DNA of 64,000 nt from Candidatus Sulfurimonas marisnigri (GTDB taxonomy: Bacteria; Campylobacterota; Campylobacteria; Campylobacterales; Sulfurimonadaceae). This document shows positions 15,468-24,809 of this stretch, piece after piece (positions within the stretch are counted from its first letter, which is position 1; each line of letters starts with the position of its first letter). The stretch covers positions 124,001 to 188,000 of the forward strand of contig NZ_CP054493.1 of NCBI RefSeq assembly GCF_015265475.1, given 5' to 3'. The position numbers and the translations under genes were made by a program. The notes below the pieces were generated by a model, which saw only the letters and a program-made list of their open reading frames with translations, was not told the DNA's origin and made no database searches.

Positions 15468-16856
15468 TTAAGAGTGAACTGTTATTGCATTTGCAATTCT
15501 AAGCATAGTCTCATCTCTGCCTATAATCGCCATAACGTTGTCAAGTCCAGGACCACTCATCTTTCCTAAAAGTGCAACTCTAAGAGGTTGTCCAATTTTG
15601 CCAAAACCTATACCCATTTCATTAACCACATCTTCCATTAAATGGTGATAATCACTTGGAAGATGTAGCTCGTCACATGAGCTGATTTTTGCCCCAAAAG
15701 CATTTAAAACTTCAATAGAGTCTTCTTTAAAAGCTTTTTTGACAGCTTTTTCATCGTATGAGATTGGAGCAACAATAATCTCATTTGTTAACTCTGCTAA
15801 CTCTTTTAAAGTTTTTGCACGATCTTTTAGTGCATCTAAAAGTATCTCTTTTTTATCATGTGAAGTTAAGATTAGTCCATACTGCTCTAGAAGCTTTGCA
15901 AGCTCTGCATTTGAAGTATTTTTGATGTAGTGTGAACTTAACCAATCAAGTTTTTCAGTATTGTAGATAGATGCTGATTTGTTTATGTCTTTAGGGTTGA
16001 AAAGATCTTGCATCTCATCCATAGAGAATATCTCTTGGTCGCCATGACTCCAGCCAAGACGAACTAAAAAGTTTAAAAGTGAAGCCGGAGTATAACCCAT
16101 CTCTTTGTAAGCCATAACATCAGTCGCACCATCGCGCTTACTTAGCTTTTTCCCCTCAGAGTTATGAATCATTGGTACATGGTAAAACATTGGCAGATCA
16201 AAACCAAGAGCTTCGTACACAACTATCTGTTTTGGAGTGTTTGATAGGTGGTCATCCCCGCGGATAACCTCATTTACACCCATTAAATAGTCGTCAATAG
16301 CTACAACAAAATTGTAAGTAGGAGAGCCGTCAGCACGTGCTATAACAAAATCATCTAAGATATCTTCAGCTTGAAAACTCACATTGCCCTTTACTCCGTC
16401 TCTAACTAAAATTTCCCCAGTTAGTGGTGCTTTTATGCGAATAACAGGCTCTACGCCATCTGGTGCTGTTCCATCAAAGTCACGATATTTTCCATCGTAT
16501 TTTGTTCTCTCTTTATTCGCCATCTGACTTTCACGAAGTTCTGTGAGTTCCTCTTTTGACATATAGCATCTGTAAGCTTTTCCTTCATCTAAGAGTTGCT
16601 TTATATATTGTGCATAAATCTCATCTCTGTTTGATTGGTATATTATCTCGCCCTCATGTTCTAAACCTAACCACTCGAATGCTCTTAAAATAGCATCTGT
16701 AGCCTCTTGAGAATTTCTGGCTTTATCCGTGTCCTCTATGCGCAGAAGAAACTTGCCACCATTTTTTTTAGCCCAAAGATATGAAAACAAAGCGGTTCTT
16801 AAACCACCAATATGTAGATAGCCAGTAGGGCTTGGAGCGAAGCGAGTAACAACCAT
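15468..16856 (-). CDS. gltX: Glutamyl-tRNA synthetase
   Basis: This 462-aa class I synthetase carries the HIGH-type motif HIGG (PTGYLHIGGLRTALF, residue 15 onward) and the KMSKS-type motif KLSKRDGA. It charges tRNA-Glu. Campylobacterota usually carry two GltX paralogues, one of which charges tRNA-Gln for transamidation by GatCAB; I cannot tell which one this is. It is the first gene of a minus-strand operon with a metal permease, a hydrolase and a deoxyribosyltransferase. A likely -10 (TATAAT, minus strand) lies at 16869-16874. Confidence 0.95.
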   Translation of the reverse strand: MVVTRFAPSPTGYLHIGGLRTALFSYLWAKKNGGKFLLRIEDTDKARNSQEATDAILRAFEWLGLEHEGEIIYQSNRDEIYAQYIKQLLDEGKAYRCYMSKEELTELRESQMANKERTKYDGKYRDFDGTAPDGVEPVIRIKAPLTGEILVRDGVKGNVSFQAEDILDDFVIARADGSPTYNFVVAIDDYLMGVNEVIRGDDHLSNTPKQIVVYEALGFDLPMFYHVPMIHNSEGKKLSKRDGATDVMAYKEMGYTPASLLNFLVRLGWSHGDQEIFSMDEMQDLFNPKDINKSASIYNTEKLDWLSSHYIKNTSNAELAKLLEQYGLILTSHDKKEILLDALKDRAKTLKELAELTNEIIVAPISYDEKAVKKAFKEDSIEVLNAFGAKISSCDELHLPSDYHHLMEDVVNEMGIGFGKIGQPLRVALLGKMSGPGLDNVMAIIGRDETMLRIANAITVHS

Positions 16857-16868
16857 GAAAAACCTTTT

Positions 16869-16874
16869 ATTATA
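16869..16874 (-). promoter_or_regulatory. Probable -10 box for gltX
   Basis: ATTATA on the plus strand reads TATAAT on the minus strand, 13 bp before the gltX ATG, in the 88-bp divergent gap shared with the chaperone gene. Confidence 0.4.
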
Positions 16875-16944
16875 GTTAATGGAATTTTAGGCAAATGTTT
16901 GTTAAAGGTGGGTAAAATACTTCTTTTAATTAATAGGAATATAT

Positions 16945-17781
16945 ATGTATAAAATATTTTTGATTCTTCTGTTTAGTGCAATTTTAAATGCTGAGCTGAT
17001 TAACGGTGTTGCGATTGTTGTAAAAGGTGAAGCGGTAACTCTTCACGATATAAGAGAAGAGATGCGAATCTCCAAGCTAAACATTAGTGATGCTACTGAT
17101 GTTTTAATAAGAAAAAAACTTGAAGAAGTTGAGACAAAAGAGAGAGAAATAAGTGTAAACAGCAGTGAAATTTATGATCACATAAAGCAAACAGCGGCTA
17201 AAAACAACATGAGTATAAGTGAGTTTTATGAGGCTGTTAGAAACTCTAACGGATTGAGTTCTGAAGAGTTCAAAGAAAAAACCAAAGAGAAATTACTCTC
17301 TCAAAAACTATACTCAGCAATATCTTATTCATCGGTTTCTATGCCTACGAAAGAGGAAGCAGAAGAGTATTTTGAACTTCATAAAAATGAGTTTACGCAT
17401 CCAGGCAGTTTCGATGTTATTATTTATAACACTAAAGATGAAGCAGCACTTCAACAGAAAATAAATAACCCAATGTTCTACTCAGCGAACATCAAAGAAG
17501 ATCAACAGAAGCTTGAATATGAAAGAATTTCACCAGAATTAGCAGGATTTTTAGAAAAGCAAAAAGTAAAAAGCTTCAGCCCCATTGTTCCTGATGGAAA
17601 AGGTGGGTTCATGTCTTTTTATATAAAAGAGATTGATAATATTAAAGAAGCGACTTATGAAAGTGTTGAACAACAGATAATCAATTTGATTATGGGTAAT
17701 AAAAGAGAACAGGTTCTTAGTGACTATTTTGCAAGACTTCGTGATAGCGCAGATATAAAAGTTATAAGAGAAGCTAAATAG
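16945..17781 (+). CDS. SurA-like periplasmic chaperone / peptidylprolyl isomerase
   Basis: This 278-aa protein has a signal peptide (about residues 1-17, ending LNAE). The mature start, LINGVAIVVKGEAVTLHDI, is typical of the SurA N-terminal domain. A helical SurA_N-like core is followed by a short PPIC-type segment (FDVIIYNTKDEAAL) and a C-terminal helix. It probably assists folding of outer-membrane proteins. The parvulin part looks reduced, so isomerase activity is uncertain. It abuts the dCMP deaminase gene with no gap and probably heads that operon. Confidence 0.8.
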   Translation: MYKIFLILLFSAILNAELINGVAIVVKGEAVTLHDIREEMRISKLNISDATDVLIRKKLEEVETKEREISVNSSEIYDHIKQTAAKNNMSISEFYEAVRNSNGLSSEEFKEKTKEKLLSQKLYSAISYSSVSMPTKEEAEEYFELHKNEFTHPGSFDVIIYNTKDEAALQQKINNPMFYSANIKEDQQKLEYERISPELAGFLEKQKVKSFSPIVPDGKGGFMSFYIKEIDNIKEATYESVEQQIINLIMGNKREQVLSDYFARLRDSADIKVIREAK

Positions 17782-18225
17782 ATGCTAAATGATGAAAACT
17801 TTATAAAAATTGCATTAGAGTTGGCAACAGCTTCGAAATGTGTATCCAAGCAGGTTGGAGCAGTTATTGTAAAGGATGGAAGAATTCTAAGTACTGGTTA
17901 CAATGGTACTCCTGCAGGTTATAAAAACTGTTGCGATCATTGGGATGGTGAGTACACAAAAGACCATCATGAATGGTCGAAAACATATGAGATACATGCA
18001 GAGATGAATGCAATAATCTGGGCAGCAAGAAAAGGGATATGTGTAGAAGGTGCTACAATCTATGTGACTTTGGAGCCATGCAGTGAGTGCAGTAAAAACT
18101 TAATCGCCAGCGGTATTATAAGAATAGTATATTCAAAGCCGTATGAGCACACACACTCAGATACAATCTCAAAATTTATCGAAGATAACGGAGTGAGCAT
18201 TGAGAAACTCACTTATAAGGAGTAA
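17782..18225 (+). CDS. dCMP deaminase family protein
   Basis: This 147-aa zinc deaminase has the HAEMNAI motif (zinc His plus catalytic Glu) and the PCSECS motif (zinc Cys pair). The extended N-terminal segment (SKQVGAVIV, GYNGTPAGYKNCCDHW) is the dCMP deaminase/ComEB pattern. It makes dUMP from dCMP for thymidylate synthesis. It starts directly after the chaperone stop codon and is followed within 3 bp by the NifU-like gene, with upp close behind, so pyrimidine genes are grouped here. Confidence 0.9.
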   Translation: MLNDENFIKIALELATASKCVSKQVGAVIVKDGRILSTGYNGTPAGYKNCCDHWDGEYTKDHHEWSKTYEIHAEMNAIIWAARKGICVEGATIYVTLEPCSECSKNLIASGIIRIVYSKPYEHTHSDTISKFIEDNGVSIEKLTYKE

Positions 18226-18228
18226 TTT

Positions 18229-18726
18229 ATGAATGAACAAGAAGAGTTAGCTGCTGAGATAGGAAAACATCTTATACAGCCAGAAAACTATGGAAAACTT
18301 GAAGGTGCAAATTGCACAGGCGTTGCAGTGGATCACGCTGGTAAGGCATATGTTATTATGTATATAAAAAGAGATGAAAACACAATCTTGGATGTTATGT
18401 TTGGAACAAATGACCCTGAAGATATTACAACTCTTGGCTCTATTTTTACGGAGATGATTAAGGGTGATAATATTGAGAGTGCAAATATTGCAGTAAAAGC
18501 TTTGGAAGATGAAATTAGAGAGATGGTAAACTCAAATAACACTGCGGATGAGTATAACCACTCAATAATGAAACATCAAGATAATGCCAACATGGTCATG
18601 CTTTCATTTCGTGCAGCTATGCGTCACTACGAGCGTCAGCAAGAAGGTATAGAAGAGGAACAGTTTGAGATGAGTTTGGTAAAAGCTTGTCCCCCATCAT
18701 CAGCTAAAGCCTGTCAAATAAAGTAG
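18229..18726 (+). CDS. NifU/IscU-like scaffold-related protein (cysteine ligands not conserved)
   Basis: This 165-aa protein resembles NifU N-terminal domains in its start (QPENYGKLEGANCTG) and the helical LGSIFTEMIKGDNIESA segment. True scaffolds hold a cluster with three conserved cysteines. Here only one cysteine (about residue 29) lies in the domain, and two more are in the tail (KACPPSSAKAC). It may therefore be a degenerate or specialised relative, not a working scaffold. It lies between the dCMP deaminase and upp genes and probably shares their transcript. Assignment is tentative. Confidence 0.55.
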   Translation: MNEQEELAAEIGKHLIQPENYGKLEGANCTGVAVDHAGKAYVIMYIKRDENTILDVMFGTNDPEDITTLGSIFTEMIKGDNIESANIAVKALEDEIREMVNSNNTADEYNHSIMKHQDNANMVMLSFRAAMRHYERQQEGIEEEQFEMSLVKACPPSSAKACQIK

Positions 18727-18733
18727 AAATAGA

Positions 18734-19357
18734 GTGATATTTGAATTATCCAATCCCGTTACAAAAACTTTAGTTACACACTTAAGAGATCAAAGAAGAG
18801 ATGCTATTCGTTTTAGACATACTATAGCAGAGATTGCAAAGCAACTTGTTTATGAAGCGTTAAAAGAGTTTCCTTTAATAGAAAAAGAGATAACTCCATG
18901 GCAGGGCGAGGGTAAGTTTAGCGGTATTGATGAAGATAATATAGTAGTTGTTACAGTTTTAAGAGCTGGGATGCCTATGTTAGACAGCGTTATGGAACTA
19001 CTACCTGAAGCTCACGCAGGCTTCTTGGCAATGAAAAGAGATGAGACTACACACGAAAGTGTTCTTTACTATGACAGGCTACCTGATTGTAAAGGTAAGA
19101 ACATTCTTTTAGTTGACCCTATGGTTGCTACAGGCGGTTCTATAAGAGATGCAATAGAGCTTCTCAAAAGCAGAGAGCCTCTAAAAATTATAACACTCAA
19201 TATAATAGGTTCACCAGAGGGTTTAAAAGCAGTCAGCTCAGCCTACCCTGAAGTTGATATTTACATTGCACAGATAGATGAAAAACTAAATAGTGATAAA
19301 TACATTATTCCAGGTCTAGGCGATGCTGGTGACCGTTCGTACAATACTCTAGAGTAA
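18734..19357 (+). CDS. upp: Uracil phosphoribosyltransferase
   Basis: This 207-aa enzyme starts at GTG 18734. The PRPP-binding motif ILLVDPMVATGGS and the C-terminal uracil-binding segment YIIPGLGDAGDR are both intact. It converts uracil plus PRPP to UMP in pyrimidine salvage, which fits the dCMP deaminase gene upstream in the same run. The length is normal for bacterial Upp. Confidence 0.95.
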   Translation: MIFELSNPVTKTLVTHLRDQRRDAIRFRHTIAEIAKQLVYEALKEFPLIEKEITPWQGEGKFSGIDEDNIVVVTVLRAGMPMLDSVMELLPEAHAGFLAMKRDETTHESVLYYDRLPDCKGKNILLVDPMVATGGSIRDAIELLKSREPLKIITLNIIGSPEGLKAVSSAYPEVDIYIAQIDEKLNSDKYIIPGLGDAGDRSYNTLE

Positions 19358-19366
19358 TAAATAAGC

Positions 19367-20251
19367 ATGACAATTGATTTAAAAGGGAAAACCTCATCAG
19401 AGATACTTAAGTATTTTGAGATGCTATATGTAGAAGATAGTGAAGTTATAGATGTAGAAGTTTTAGAGTCTGATATTGAATCAATTGGATATAAAGCTTT
19501 TGTAGATTTGGCACAAATATTTTTTATGAAAATGCTTACTCCATTTCAAAAAGAAAATGATACTATTGTCTTGAAGTTTCAAAAATTAAATCAAAAAAAC
19601 TCCTTTCATAAAGCACAAACAAGTAGTGAAAAATACGGCGTAGAGAGTCAGTTTTTTAGTGTTGATAAAACAAAACAGTTTACTTTTTTATACCACTATC
19701 AACAAGCACTTCAATTTATAAACATAGATAGTAAAAAGAGAGTTCTGAACCTTGGTGTAAACAAAGGCGATGAGTTTAAAGTTATAAAAGATATGCTTAC
19801 ATGTAACGAGTTTGAGAGTAAAGAATTTATTGGCATAGATTACTCTGCTTCTGCCATAGCGTACGCTTCACAAGAGTTCGCACAAGATACTAATGTAACA
19901 TTCGCATGTCAAGATATAAATAAACTCCAAGCGTCTGACTTGGGTAGATTCGATTTAATAATCTCCATAGGGACACTGCAAAGTTCAAATATAGAATTTA
20001 ACGCTACATTTATGTCTCTGTATCAAAACCACTTAGAAAAAGATGGCTCTATAATACTTGGATTTCCAAACTGCAGATGGATTGACGGTGAGATGGTTTA
20101 TGGGGCGAAAGCACCAAACTATAGCTTTAATGAGATGAGTTTAGTTTTAAAAGACATTCACTTTTGTAAGAAGTATTTACAACAAAAAAAGTATAGAGTA
20201 ACGATTACTGGTAAAGATTATCTATTTTTGACTGCAAGAAAGATAGTTTAG
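19367..20251 (+). CDS. SAM-dependent methyltransferase (class I)
   Basis: This 294-aa protein has a Rossmann methyltransferase core in its second half: motif I RVLNLGVNKGDEF, an acidic residue in FIGIDYSASAIAYA, and motif IV FDLIISIGTL. The N-terminal 115 residues are a separate region with no recognised domain. The glycine loop is unusual (GVNKGD for the normal GxGxG). The substrate is unknown. It follows upp by 9 bp and is the last gene before the purE promoter region. Confidence 0.7.
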   Translation: MTIDLKGKTSSEILKYFEMLYVEDSEVIDVEVLESDIESIGYKAFVDLAQIFFMKMLTPFQKENDTIVLKFQKLNQKNSFHKAQTSSEKYGVESQFFSVDKTKQFTFLYHYQQALQFINIDSKKRVLNLGVNKGDEFKVIKDMLTCNEFESKEFIGIDYSASAIAYASQEFAQDTNVTFACQDINKLQASDLGRFDLIISIGTLQSSNIEFNATFMSLYQNHLEKDGSIILGFPNCRWIDGEMVYGAKAPNYSFNEMSLVLKDIHFCKKYLQQKKYRVTITGKDYLFLTARKIV

Positions 20252-20252
20252 G

Positions 20253-20349
20253 TATAATAACGTTAATTTTAAATAAACCACCCCTCATTATAAGTAAATC
20301 ATATAAAAATAATAAATAATTAGTATAATTCTTCTTTTTTAGGTATAAT
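20253..20349 (+). promoter_or_regulatory. Three TATAAT boxes upstream of purE
   Basis: TATAAT occurs at 20253-20258, 20324-20329 and 20344-20349 in the 171-bp gap before purE; the first and last share TTAGGTATAAT. The box at 20344 leaves a leader of about 70 bp. No purine riboswitch could be recognised. Confidence 0.4.
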
Positions 20350-20422
20350 TCCAGCATAATTAACATATGTGGTTTTTCAATAAAATGTTAAATTTCAAGC
20401 AATAAAATAAAGGGGAATACAG

Positions 20423-20923
20423 ATGAAATTTGTATCAATTGTAATGGGTTCTAAAAGTGATTATGAGGTAATGAAGTCGTGTTCACAAACACTAGAGACT
20501 TTTGGCGTTAAATTTGAGATGATTGTATCTTCTGCTCACCGCTCACCAGCAAGAACTGCGGAGTATGTTCAGAGTGCAGAGAACAAAGGTGCACAAGTTT
20601 TTATAGCTGCAGCAGGAATGGCTGCACACTTAGCTGGTGTTTTGTCTTCAAAAACAGTTAAGCCGATTATAGGTGTACCGATGAGCGCTTCTGCACTAGG
20701 TGGAATAGATGCTCTTCTCTCAACGGTTCAAATGCCAGCTGGAATGCCAGTTGCCACAGTTGCAATAGGAAAAGCTGGGGCTATCAACTCTGCTTATTTA
20801 GCTATGCAAATACTTGCACTAAATGATGAAGAGTTAGCTGCAAAATTAAAAGAAGACCGTGTAACAAAAGCTAAAAATGTTGAAAAAGATTCTTTAGAAA
20901 TAGAGACAATCATAGCCATATAG
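20423..20923 (+). CDS. purE: N5-carboxyaminoimidazole ribonucleotide mutase
   Basis: This 166-aa class I PurE shows the phosphate-binding MGSKSDYEVM loop, SAHRSPARTAEY with the catalytic histidine, and AAAGMAAHLAGVLSS. It moves the carboxylate of N5-CAIR to give CAIR in de novo purine synthesis. The ATG is preceded by AAAGGGGA. The downstream neighbour is a protein of unknown function 19 bp later, probably co-transcribed. A PurK partner is not in this window. Confidence 0.95.
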   Translation: MKFVSIVMGSKSDYEVMKSCSQTLETFGVKFEMIVSSAHRSPARTAEYVQSAENKGAQVFIAAAGMAAHLAGVLSSKTVKPIIGVPMSASALGGIDALLSTVQMPAGMPVATVAIGKAGAINSAYLAMQILALNDEELAAKLKEDRVTKAKNVEKDSLEIETIIAI

Positions 20924-20942
20924 AGTTCTAAAAAGGATATTT

Positions 20943-21581
20943 ATGCCAATAACTAAGCTTCTAGATGACAATTGTAAGAAGAGAATAAAACCTACTCTTT
21001 TAAGAGACGTTAAAACTGAAGCTTTACTCGTTTTTTCAAGAACGGCTCTTGAGAGATATTTTGAGCAGATAGATGAGGCTGGATATAAACCTAGCGTTGG
21101 GACAGATGAAGATACAATTTACGTATATGACACTCTAAGAAAGTTATTAGTTAATCTCCAGGAGTGTGTAGTTAATGTAGATTATGCAATCAATCTAGTT
21201 CAAGGTGCTAAAAAGTACCCAGAACTTAGATCGTTAGCCAAACTTGAAGAGCCTTTAATTAACTACTATGATGTAATGGCAGAAAAAGTATCAAAATATT
21301 ATGCGGATAAGCCAGCATACTTGCCAGAGTGTTTAGTTGTTTGTCTGCTTGGAGATTGGATTTTAGAAGAGGAAAAATCTGTAAACTTATATCCATTTTT
21401 AAAAGAGATAAACTTTTTAGACTTGATAGGTAAATTTGAATCCAACAGAAAATCTTTTGAAAAGAATGATGAGTGTAAAATCAGTGAAGTACATGAGCTC
21501 TCTTTTAAAATTATCGAAAAACTTAAAAATAAAAAATACAAGGTAAATAAAGCTAGAGTTTCAAAAACTAGAAAGAAATAA
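20943..21581 (+). CDS. Conserved-looking cytoplasmic protein of unknown function
   Basis: I do not recognise this 212-aa protein. It is largely alpha-helical, with no signal peptide or membrane segment, and ends in a very basic tail (KNKKYKVNKARVSKTRKK) that could contact nucleic acid. Four cysteines are scattered without a metal-site pattern. The ATG has AAAGGA before it. It sits between purE and the carbonic anhydrase gene. Confidence 0.65.
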   Translation: MPITKLLDDNCKKRIKPTLLRDVKTEALLVFSRTALERYFEQIDEAGYKPSVGTDEDTIYVYDTLRKLLVNLQECVVNVDYAINLVQGAKKYPELRSLAKLEEPLINYYDVMAEKVSKYYADKPAYLPECLVVCLLGDWILEEEKSVNLYPFLKEINFLDLIGKFESNRKSFEKNDECKISEVHELSFKIIEKLKNKKYKVNKARVSKTRKK

Positions 21582-21653
21582 GTGGTGAAGTTATAATTAG
21601 TATTGTTTGTTCTGAGATATACTACTCTATGTCAAATTCACAAGGAAATTAAT

Positions 21654-22310
21654 ATGAATAATTTTGGCCTTATCCAAGGAAATGAACTGTTTCAAAAGAG
21701 TTATTTTAAGGCTCATGAAAAAGAGTTTCTCTCTTTGGCTAAAAAAGGTCAGCATCCAAAAGCTTTATATATAGGCTGTTCTGACTCTAGAGTTGTACCA
21801 GATCTAATGATAAGTAGTACTCCGGGTGATTTATTTGTTGTTAGAAATGTTGGTAACTTTGTAGCTCCATATCAACCAGATGAAGATTTCCACTCTACTG
21901 CCTCAGCCATAGAGTATGCAGTAAGTATTTTGAAAGTAAAAAATATTATAGTTTGTGGACATACACATTGTGGAGCAATTGCAGCAATTCATAATAAAAG
22001 TTCTTCAAATGACCCAGAACTTGTTCATACACATACATGGCTTACTCTTGGTGAGAGTGCAAAAGAACAGGCTCTTTTAGCCTTAGGTTCAAAAGCTGAT
22101 AAAGAGGTTCTTTATCGTCTCACAGAAAAACTTTCAGTAATCTCTCAATTGGAAAACCTTTTAACATACCCATCTGTAAGCAAAAGGGTGGATAGCGGTG
22201 AGATAGCTATCCATGGCTGGGTTTACGATATAGAGAGTGGTGAGATAGAGTATTATGACCCAGAGAACTCACAGTTCTTTCCAATCAGTTCACTAAAAGT
22301 TGAAGAGTAG
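21654..22310 (+). CDS. Beta-class carbonic anhydrase
   Basis: The ATG at 21654 is preferred over an in-frame ATG 17 codons earlier because AAGGA lies at the right distance and the protein then starts like its family (MNNFGLIQGNELF), giving 218 aa. Zinc ligands Cys42, His103 and Cys106 and the CSDSR dyad (Asp44-Arg46) are intact. It interconverts CO2 and bicarbonate. In a CO2-fixing Campylobacterota this would supply the reverse TCA cycle carboxylases. No signal peptide is seen, so it should be cytoplasmic. Confidence 0.92.
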   Translation: MNNFGLIQGNELFQKSYFKAHEKEFLSLAKKGQHPKALYIGCSDSRVVPDLMISSTPGDLFVVRNVGNFVAPYQPDEDFHSTASAIEYAVSILKVKNIIVCGHTHCGAIAAIHNKSSSNDPELVHTHTWLTLGESAKEQALLALGSKADKEVLYRLTEKLSVISQLENLLTYPSVSKRVDSGEIAIHGWVYDIESGEIEYYDPENSQFFPISSLKVEE

Positions 22311-22311
22311 A

Positions 22312-24117
22312 TTACAATAACCACTTTTTTATCCAAACACTAAGCACATAAAGACCCCAAATGTGCTGTTTGAAATTTCCACTGTTTGAACCTTTTATAT
22401 ATTCATCAAGTTTATCTTTTTTAAAGAGCCCACTTTGCTTATTTACCTCATGAATCAACTCTATTTTTTTGCTATTTATAAGGTACTCCATATATGGATT
22501 TGAGAATCCTTTTTTCTTTCTTGACAGTATTTTTTCATTCAAGTGCGGTTTGGAAATTTTCTTAAGAAGAGCCTTTGTAACTCCATCCTCATACCGAAGT
22601 TTTGGGTCAATACTAAAAATAGCAGAAGCGAGCTTATGGTCCAAAAAAGGTGTGCGGGACTCTATGGAGTGAGCCATACTTACTCGGTCTAGTTTTGTTA
22701 AAAAATGCTCTGCTTGAAAAAGGTTTAAATCAATATAGCTATACCAAATACTCTCATCTGCATGTAGAGATTTTTCAAATCTATCTCTATAGCTTTTGAG
22801 GTATTTTAATGATTGGTTGTCTTTTACATTTCTCTTCATAAGCTCATTTTTTTGAAGGTCTGTAAAGTTCTCTCCTGAAGTTCTAAAGAGAAGGGTCTCA
22901 TCAAAAATCCGCTTATAGTGCTCCCACTCTCTATTCTTAGAGAAGTTCGAGCGGAAGTATTTTTTCAGCCAATTTTTGTTGTTTAGTTTGGATAAACTCT
23001 CTATATCTAAATACTCAAAATATTGTCTATATCCTAAAAATAATTCGTCACTACCCTCACCGCTCAAAACTACTTTATACCCATCTCTTTTTATTTTTTC
23101 AAACAGTAGATAAAGTGGGACTGATGCAGGGTCATTTAGCGGTTCATCCAAGGTATCTAAAACTTTGTCACTTGCACCTATGAAATCATCTTGTGATATC
23201 TCTATATCTTGATTTTTAAGTCCCAAAAACTCTGCAGACTCTTTGGCATTAACTCTTTCGTCATACTTTGCAAACTCTTTGTAGCCAAGAGTATAAGTTT
23301 GCAGACTAACACCATTTTTAAGAGCATAAGCATTTATAGTTGCACTGTCTATTCCACCCGATAGCAGTGAAGCTATAGGGACATCGGAACTTAGTCTTAT
23401 GTCTATAGACTCTTGAAGTAAGTTTTCTAACATATAAACGGCTTCGTCTTTGTTAGCTATAACGTTTGGTTTGTTATCCATCAGGTCAAAGTATCTTTTC
23501 ACCTCTGCATGTGAATCTTTAAAAGTGAGATACTCCCCGGCAGCGAGTTTTTTAATCCCTTTGAAAAAAGTAAAGGGAGGTGTCGGAGCTAAAAAAGACA
23601 AGTAGCTCATAAGGGCATCATCATCCATCTCTATATTGCTTAAAAACGGTGTAAGCGCTTTGATTTCAGAGGCGAATATAAAGCTTTTACCATCGAGATA
23701 AAAGAGAGGTTTTTTACCAAGTCTGTCACGAAAAAGATAAAGTGTGTCATCGTCCAAAAGAGCTATTGCAAACATACCTCTTAGATGATTTACAAACTCT
23801 ACCCCCCACTTCAGATAGGCGGCTATTATAACCTCACTATCACTTTGTGTTTTAAATTCAAACTCACACGTTAGCTCTTGTTTTAGCTCTTTGAAATTAT
23901 ATATCTCTCCATTAAAAGATAGCAAAATATTCTTTACATGTAGAGGTTGGTTTGAATGGGAGTGAGCGTCGATTATACTTAGGCGATGATGAGCAAAAAA
24001 AAGATTTTTACTTTGTGTGATTCCGCAAAAATCAGGACCTCTATGAGTTAGCGAAGAGAGTGCCTTTCTTGCTTTTTCTTCCTCGTATTCTCCTATGATT
24101 CCAAAAATTCCACACAT
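22312..24117 (-). CDS. asnB: Asparagine synthetase (glutamine-hydrolysing)
   Basis: This 601-aa protein starts MCGIFGIIG, so after Met removal Cys2 is the glutaminase nucleophile. The class II amidotransferase domain (about 2-190) is followed by a synthetase domain with the pyrophosphate loop LLSGGIDSATIN. It makes asparagine from aspartate and glutamine, or amidates a cell-surface sugar in polysaccharide clusters. Its start overlaps the stop of an upstream methyltransferase gene by one base. That pairing is compatible with either role. No sugar-biosynthesis genes are adjacent. Confidence 0.9.
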   Translation of the reverse strand: MCGIFGIIGEYEEEKARKALSSLTHRGPDFCGITQSKNLFFAHHRLSIIDAHSHSNQPLHVKNILLSFNGEIYNFKELKQELTCEFEFKTQSDSEVIIAAYLKWGVEFVNHLRGMFAIALLDDDTLYLFRDRLGKKPLFYLDGKSFIFASEIKALTPFLSNIEMDDDALMSYLSFLAPTPPFTFFKGIKKLAAGEYLTFKDSHAEVKRYFDLMDNKPNVIANKDEAVYMLENLLQESIDIRLSSDVPIASLLSGGIDSATINAYALKNGVSLQTYTLGYKEFAKYDERVNAKESAEFLGLKNQDIEISQDDFIGASDKVLDTLDEPLNDPASVPLYLLFEKIKRDGYKVVLSGEGSDELFLGYRQYFEYLDIESLSKLNNKNWLKKYFRSNFSKNREWEHYKRIFDETLLFRTSGENFTDLQKNELMKRNVKDNQSLKYLKSYRDRFEKSLHADESIWYSYIDLNLFQAEHFLTKLDRVSMAHSIESRTPFLDHKLASAIFSIDPKLRYEDGVTKALLKKISKPHLNEKILSRKKKGFSNPYMEYLINSKKIELIHEVNKQSGLFKKDKLDEYIKGSNSGNFKQHIWGLYVLSVWIKKWLL

Positions 24118-24704
24118 TAGTCACGAGCCTTTAAAAATGTGACAGTTATGTCATTTTTAAAGTAATCATCTCTAAGTATTACTTTATCAACATTTAAGTT
24201 ATTGGCAATATCTTCAATCTGCTCAGTTGTAACATAATTGTATGTTTCACTTTTTTTATCCCCGTGAAGTACATTAAATATAAACCCATATCTACATGCG
24301 GAGAAACAGTTTTGAATAAATAGATGTGATTCAAATAGTTTTAGTGTATTCATAGCACCGCTGCATATGTAATAGTCTGCTGATGGAAGAGAATCTCTGC
24401 AAATATCAGCCAGTATTATTTCACAGCCAGTACGCTCTGAAGATATTTCGTACATGTCAATAAGTGAATCTATCCCAATATACTCTTTAGGCTCTTTAGA
24501 ATTTTTTTGAGCATAGAGGTAAAAATCACCAAATCCACAGCCGGCATCAGCGATAGAGTAGGAAGATAAATCATTAGGGAGCATATCAAGTATAACATCA
24601 AATCTAAGCGTTTGAGTCCCTTTGGATAACCAGTTTACACCTTTGGCTGTTATGCCGTATTTTTGTATGGCAGAAGTATAAAAATTTTTATTAAATGAGT
24701 TCAA
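24117..24704 (-). CDS. SAM-dependent methyltransferase (class I)
   Basis: This 195-aa protein has a clear motif I (IADAGCGFGDFYLYA), an acidic residue that would bind the ribose (YIGIDSLIDMYEI) and motif IV-like ADYYICSGAMN. It is translationally coupled to asnB (TAATG overlap). The target is unknown; small-molecule or glycan methylation is possible. Transcription probably starts in the 105-bp divergent gap shared with mgtE. Confidence 0.78.
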   Translation of the reverse strand: MNSFNKNFYTSAIQKYGITAKGVNWLSKGTQTLRFDVILDMLPNDLSSYSIADAGCGFGDFYLYAQKNSKEPKEYIGIDSLIDMYEISSERTGCEIILADICRDSLPSADYYICSGAMNTLKLFESHLFIQNCFSACRYGFIFNVLHGDKKSETYNYVTTEQIEDIANNLNVDKVILRDDYFKNDITVTFLKARD

Positions 24705-24780
24705 CTGTGGTACGTCTTTATTTGCAAGATTTTAATTAATAGATTATATTATAATTTTTTCTAATTAGCCTTAACTAGGG

Positions 24781-24786
24781 TATAAT
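24781..24786 (+). promoter_or_regulatory. Probable -10 box for mgtE
   Basis: GGGTATAATTCC carries TATAAT 23 bp before the mgtE ATG. The leader is too short for an M-box magnesium riboswitch, so magnesium control, if present, is likely at the protein level. Confidence 0.5.
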
Positions 24787-24809
24787 TCCATAAAGAAGAT
24801 AAAGAGATA

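Noticed and set aside
24705-24809. M-box or other magnesium riboswitch before mgtE
   Set aside because: The space after the likely -10 box is only about 23 bp, too short for an aptamer.
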